In this document: one piece after another, positions 63,784-64,000 of the stretch
Layout: the number at the start of each line of letters is the position of its first letter
How positions within the stretch are numbered: position 1 is the stretch's first letter
From: Streptomyces sp. SDr-06
Lineage (GTDB): Bacteria > Actinomycetota > Actinomycetes > Streptomycetales > Streptomycetaceae
DNA: 64,000 bases
Direction: 5' to 3'
Assembly (NCBI RefSeq): GCF_003324565.1
Contig: NZ_QOLA01000001.1
Coordinates: 62,001 to 126,000, forward strand
The notes under the pieces: generated by a model
The model's input: only the letters and a program-made list of their open reading frames with translations
Told to the model about the DNA's origin: nothing
Database searches by the model: none
Program-made: the position numbers and the translations under genes

Positions 63784-64000
63784 TCAGCGCGCGGTGTTCA
63801 GCTCCGCCGTCACCGCCGCCACGAGGTGCTTGAGCCCGCGCGGGTTGGAGCCGAGGAACAGGTTGGGCTCGATGAGCTCCAGTTCCATCACCACCGGCTC
63901 CCGGTCGTCGCCCAGGGCCAGGTCGACCCGCGCGAACAGTGGAGCGGCCGCCGAGGGTAGGGCCGCCAACGCGGCCGACGCGGTGCGCAGTTCGGCGTCG
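63784..64000 (-). CDS. ATP-grasp-type protein, C-terminal fragment
   Basis: Only the last 71 codons lie in the window; the start is beyond base 64000. The visible part has LFARVDLALGDD and VVMELELIEPNLFLG, the metal-site strand of ATP-grasp ligases (E-x-E-x-x-E/N pattern), as in RimK/glutathione-synthetase-like proteins. Convergent with the PAS-LuxR gene, nine bases apart. Substrates unknown. Confidence 0.75.
   Translation of the reverse strand, partial: DAELRTASAALAALPSAAAPLFARVDLALGDDREPVVMELELIEPNLFLGSNPRGLKHLVAAVTAELNTAR

Overview
The window is typical high-G+C actinobacterial chromosome, almost certainly Streptomyces. Codon third positions are overwhelmingly G or C, GTG starts are frequent, and the protein families are those of Streptomyces (ECF41 sigma factor, STAS-ANTAR, XRE-TM-DUF2690, GNAT-free small regulators, Lrp-controlled MFS pump, CYP102, SCO6735-like macrodomain). 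I see about 55 protein genes, no tRNA or rRNA, no CRISPR array, no transposase and no phage structural genes. Both ends cut a gene. Gene starts below were chosen by Shine-Dalgarno spacing and family length, so many differ from the longest open frame.

Region by region: 1-4.3 kb holds a cut secreted protein, a STAS-ANTAR protein and an ABC exporter with its YtrA-type GntR repressor behind a perfect 26-bp palindrome. 4.5-8.4 kb holds an M1 metallopeptidase, a dienelactone-hydrolase-like enzyme and a divergent DJ-1/AraC regulator. 8.4-9.2 kb is a long gene-free stretch. 9.2-14.4 kb is regulatory: XRE-TM-DUF2690, ECF41 sigma factor, winged-helix protein and a PAS-PAS-GAF-SpoIIE phosphatase. 14.4-19.4 kb holds VanZ-like, alginate lyase, GlsB-like, SMP-30-like and DD-peptidase-like genes and a 54-residue small protein. 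19.5-26.4 kb holds a short UvrA-like ABC protein, a VOC protein, an MFS drug pump with a divergent Lrp regulator and a PRC-barrel protein. 26.5-33.8 kb holds an aldehyde dehydrogenase, an APH-like kinase, a TPR protein, a macrodomain hydrolase behind a DNA-damage (RecA-NDp) promoter, an XRE-cupin/epoxide hydrolase pair and CsbD. 34.2-41.6 kb holds a ProP-like MFS, a P450, glutaminase, tautomerase, an alpha/beta hydrolase and an amidase. 41.7-46.5 kb holds an unrecognised lipoprotein, a methyltransferase, an I36 inhibitor-like protein and cystathionine beta-synthase. 46.2-52.8 kb holds DUF1232, Asp23, a membrane-anchored type-1 periplasmic-binding-like protein, a P-loop NTPase and an APC permease. 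52.9-58.6 kb holds a GH25 lysozyme, a cell-wall-anchored phosphoesterase and EfeB/EfeO without EfeU. 58.7-64 kb holds an oxidoreductase, a self-sufficient CYP102 P450 with a divergent PAS-LuxR regulator, and a cut ATP-grasp gene.

The genes do not form one biosynthetic cluster. They read as a mosaic of two- to four-gene units, most with a regulator beside the target gene, and several with clear inverted repeats in the shared promoter region. The least explained unit is the NTPase plus tethered binding-protein pair (47173-51009), which has the look of a membrane sensor system rather than a transporter. The best supported new regulatory inferences are the GntR operator at 4309-4334, the DNA-damage promoter at 30999-31021, and the palindrome between CYP102 and its PAS-LuxR neighbour at 63037-63054.
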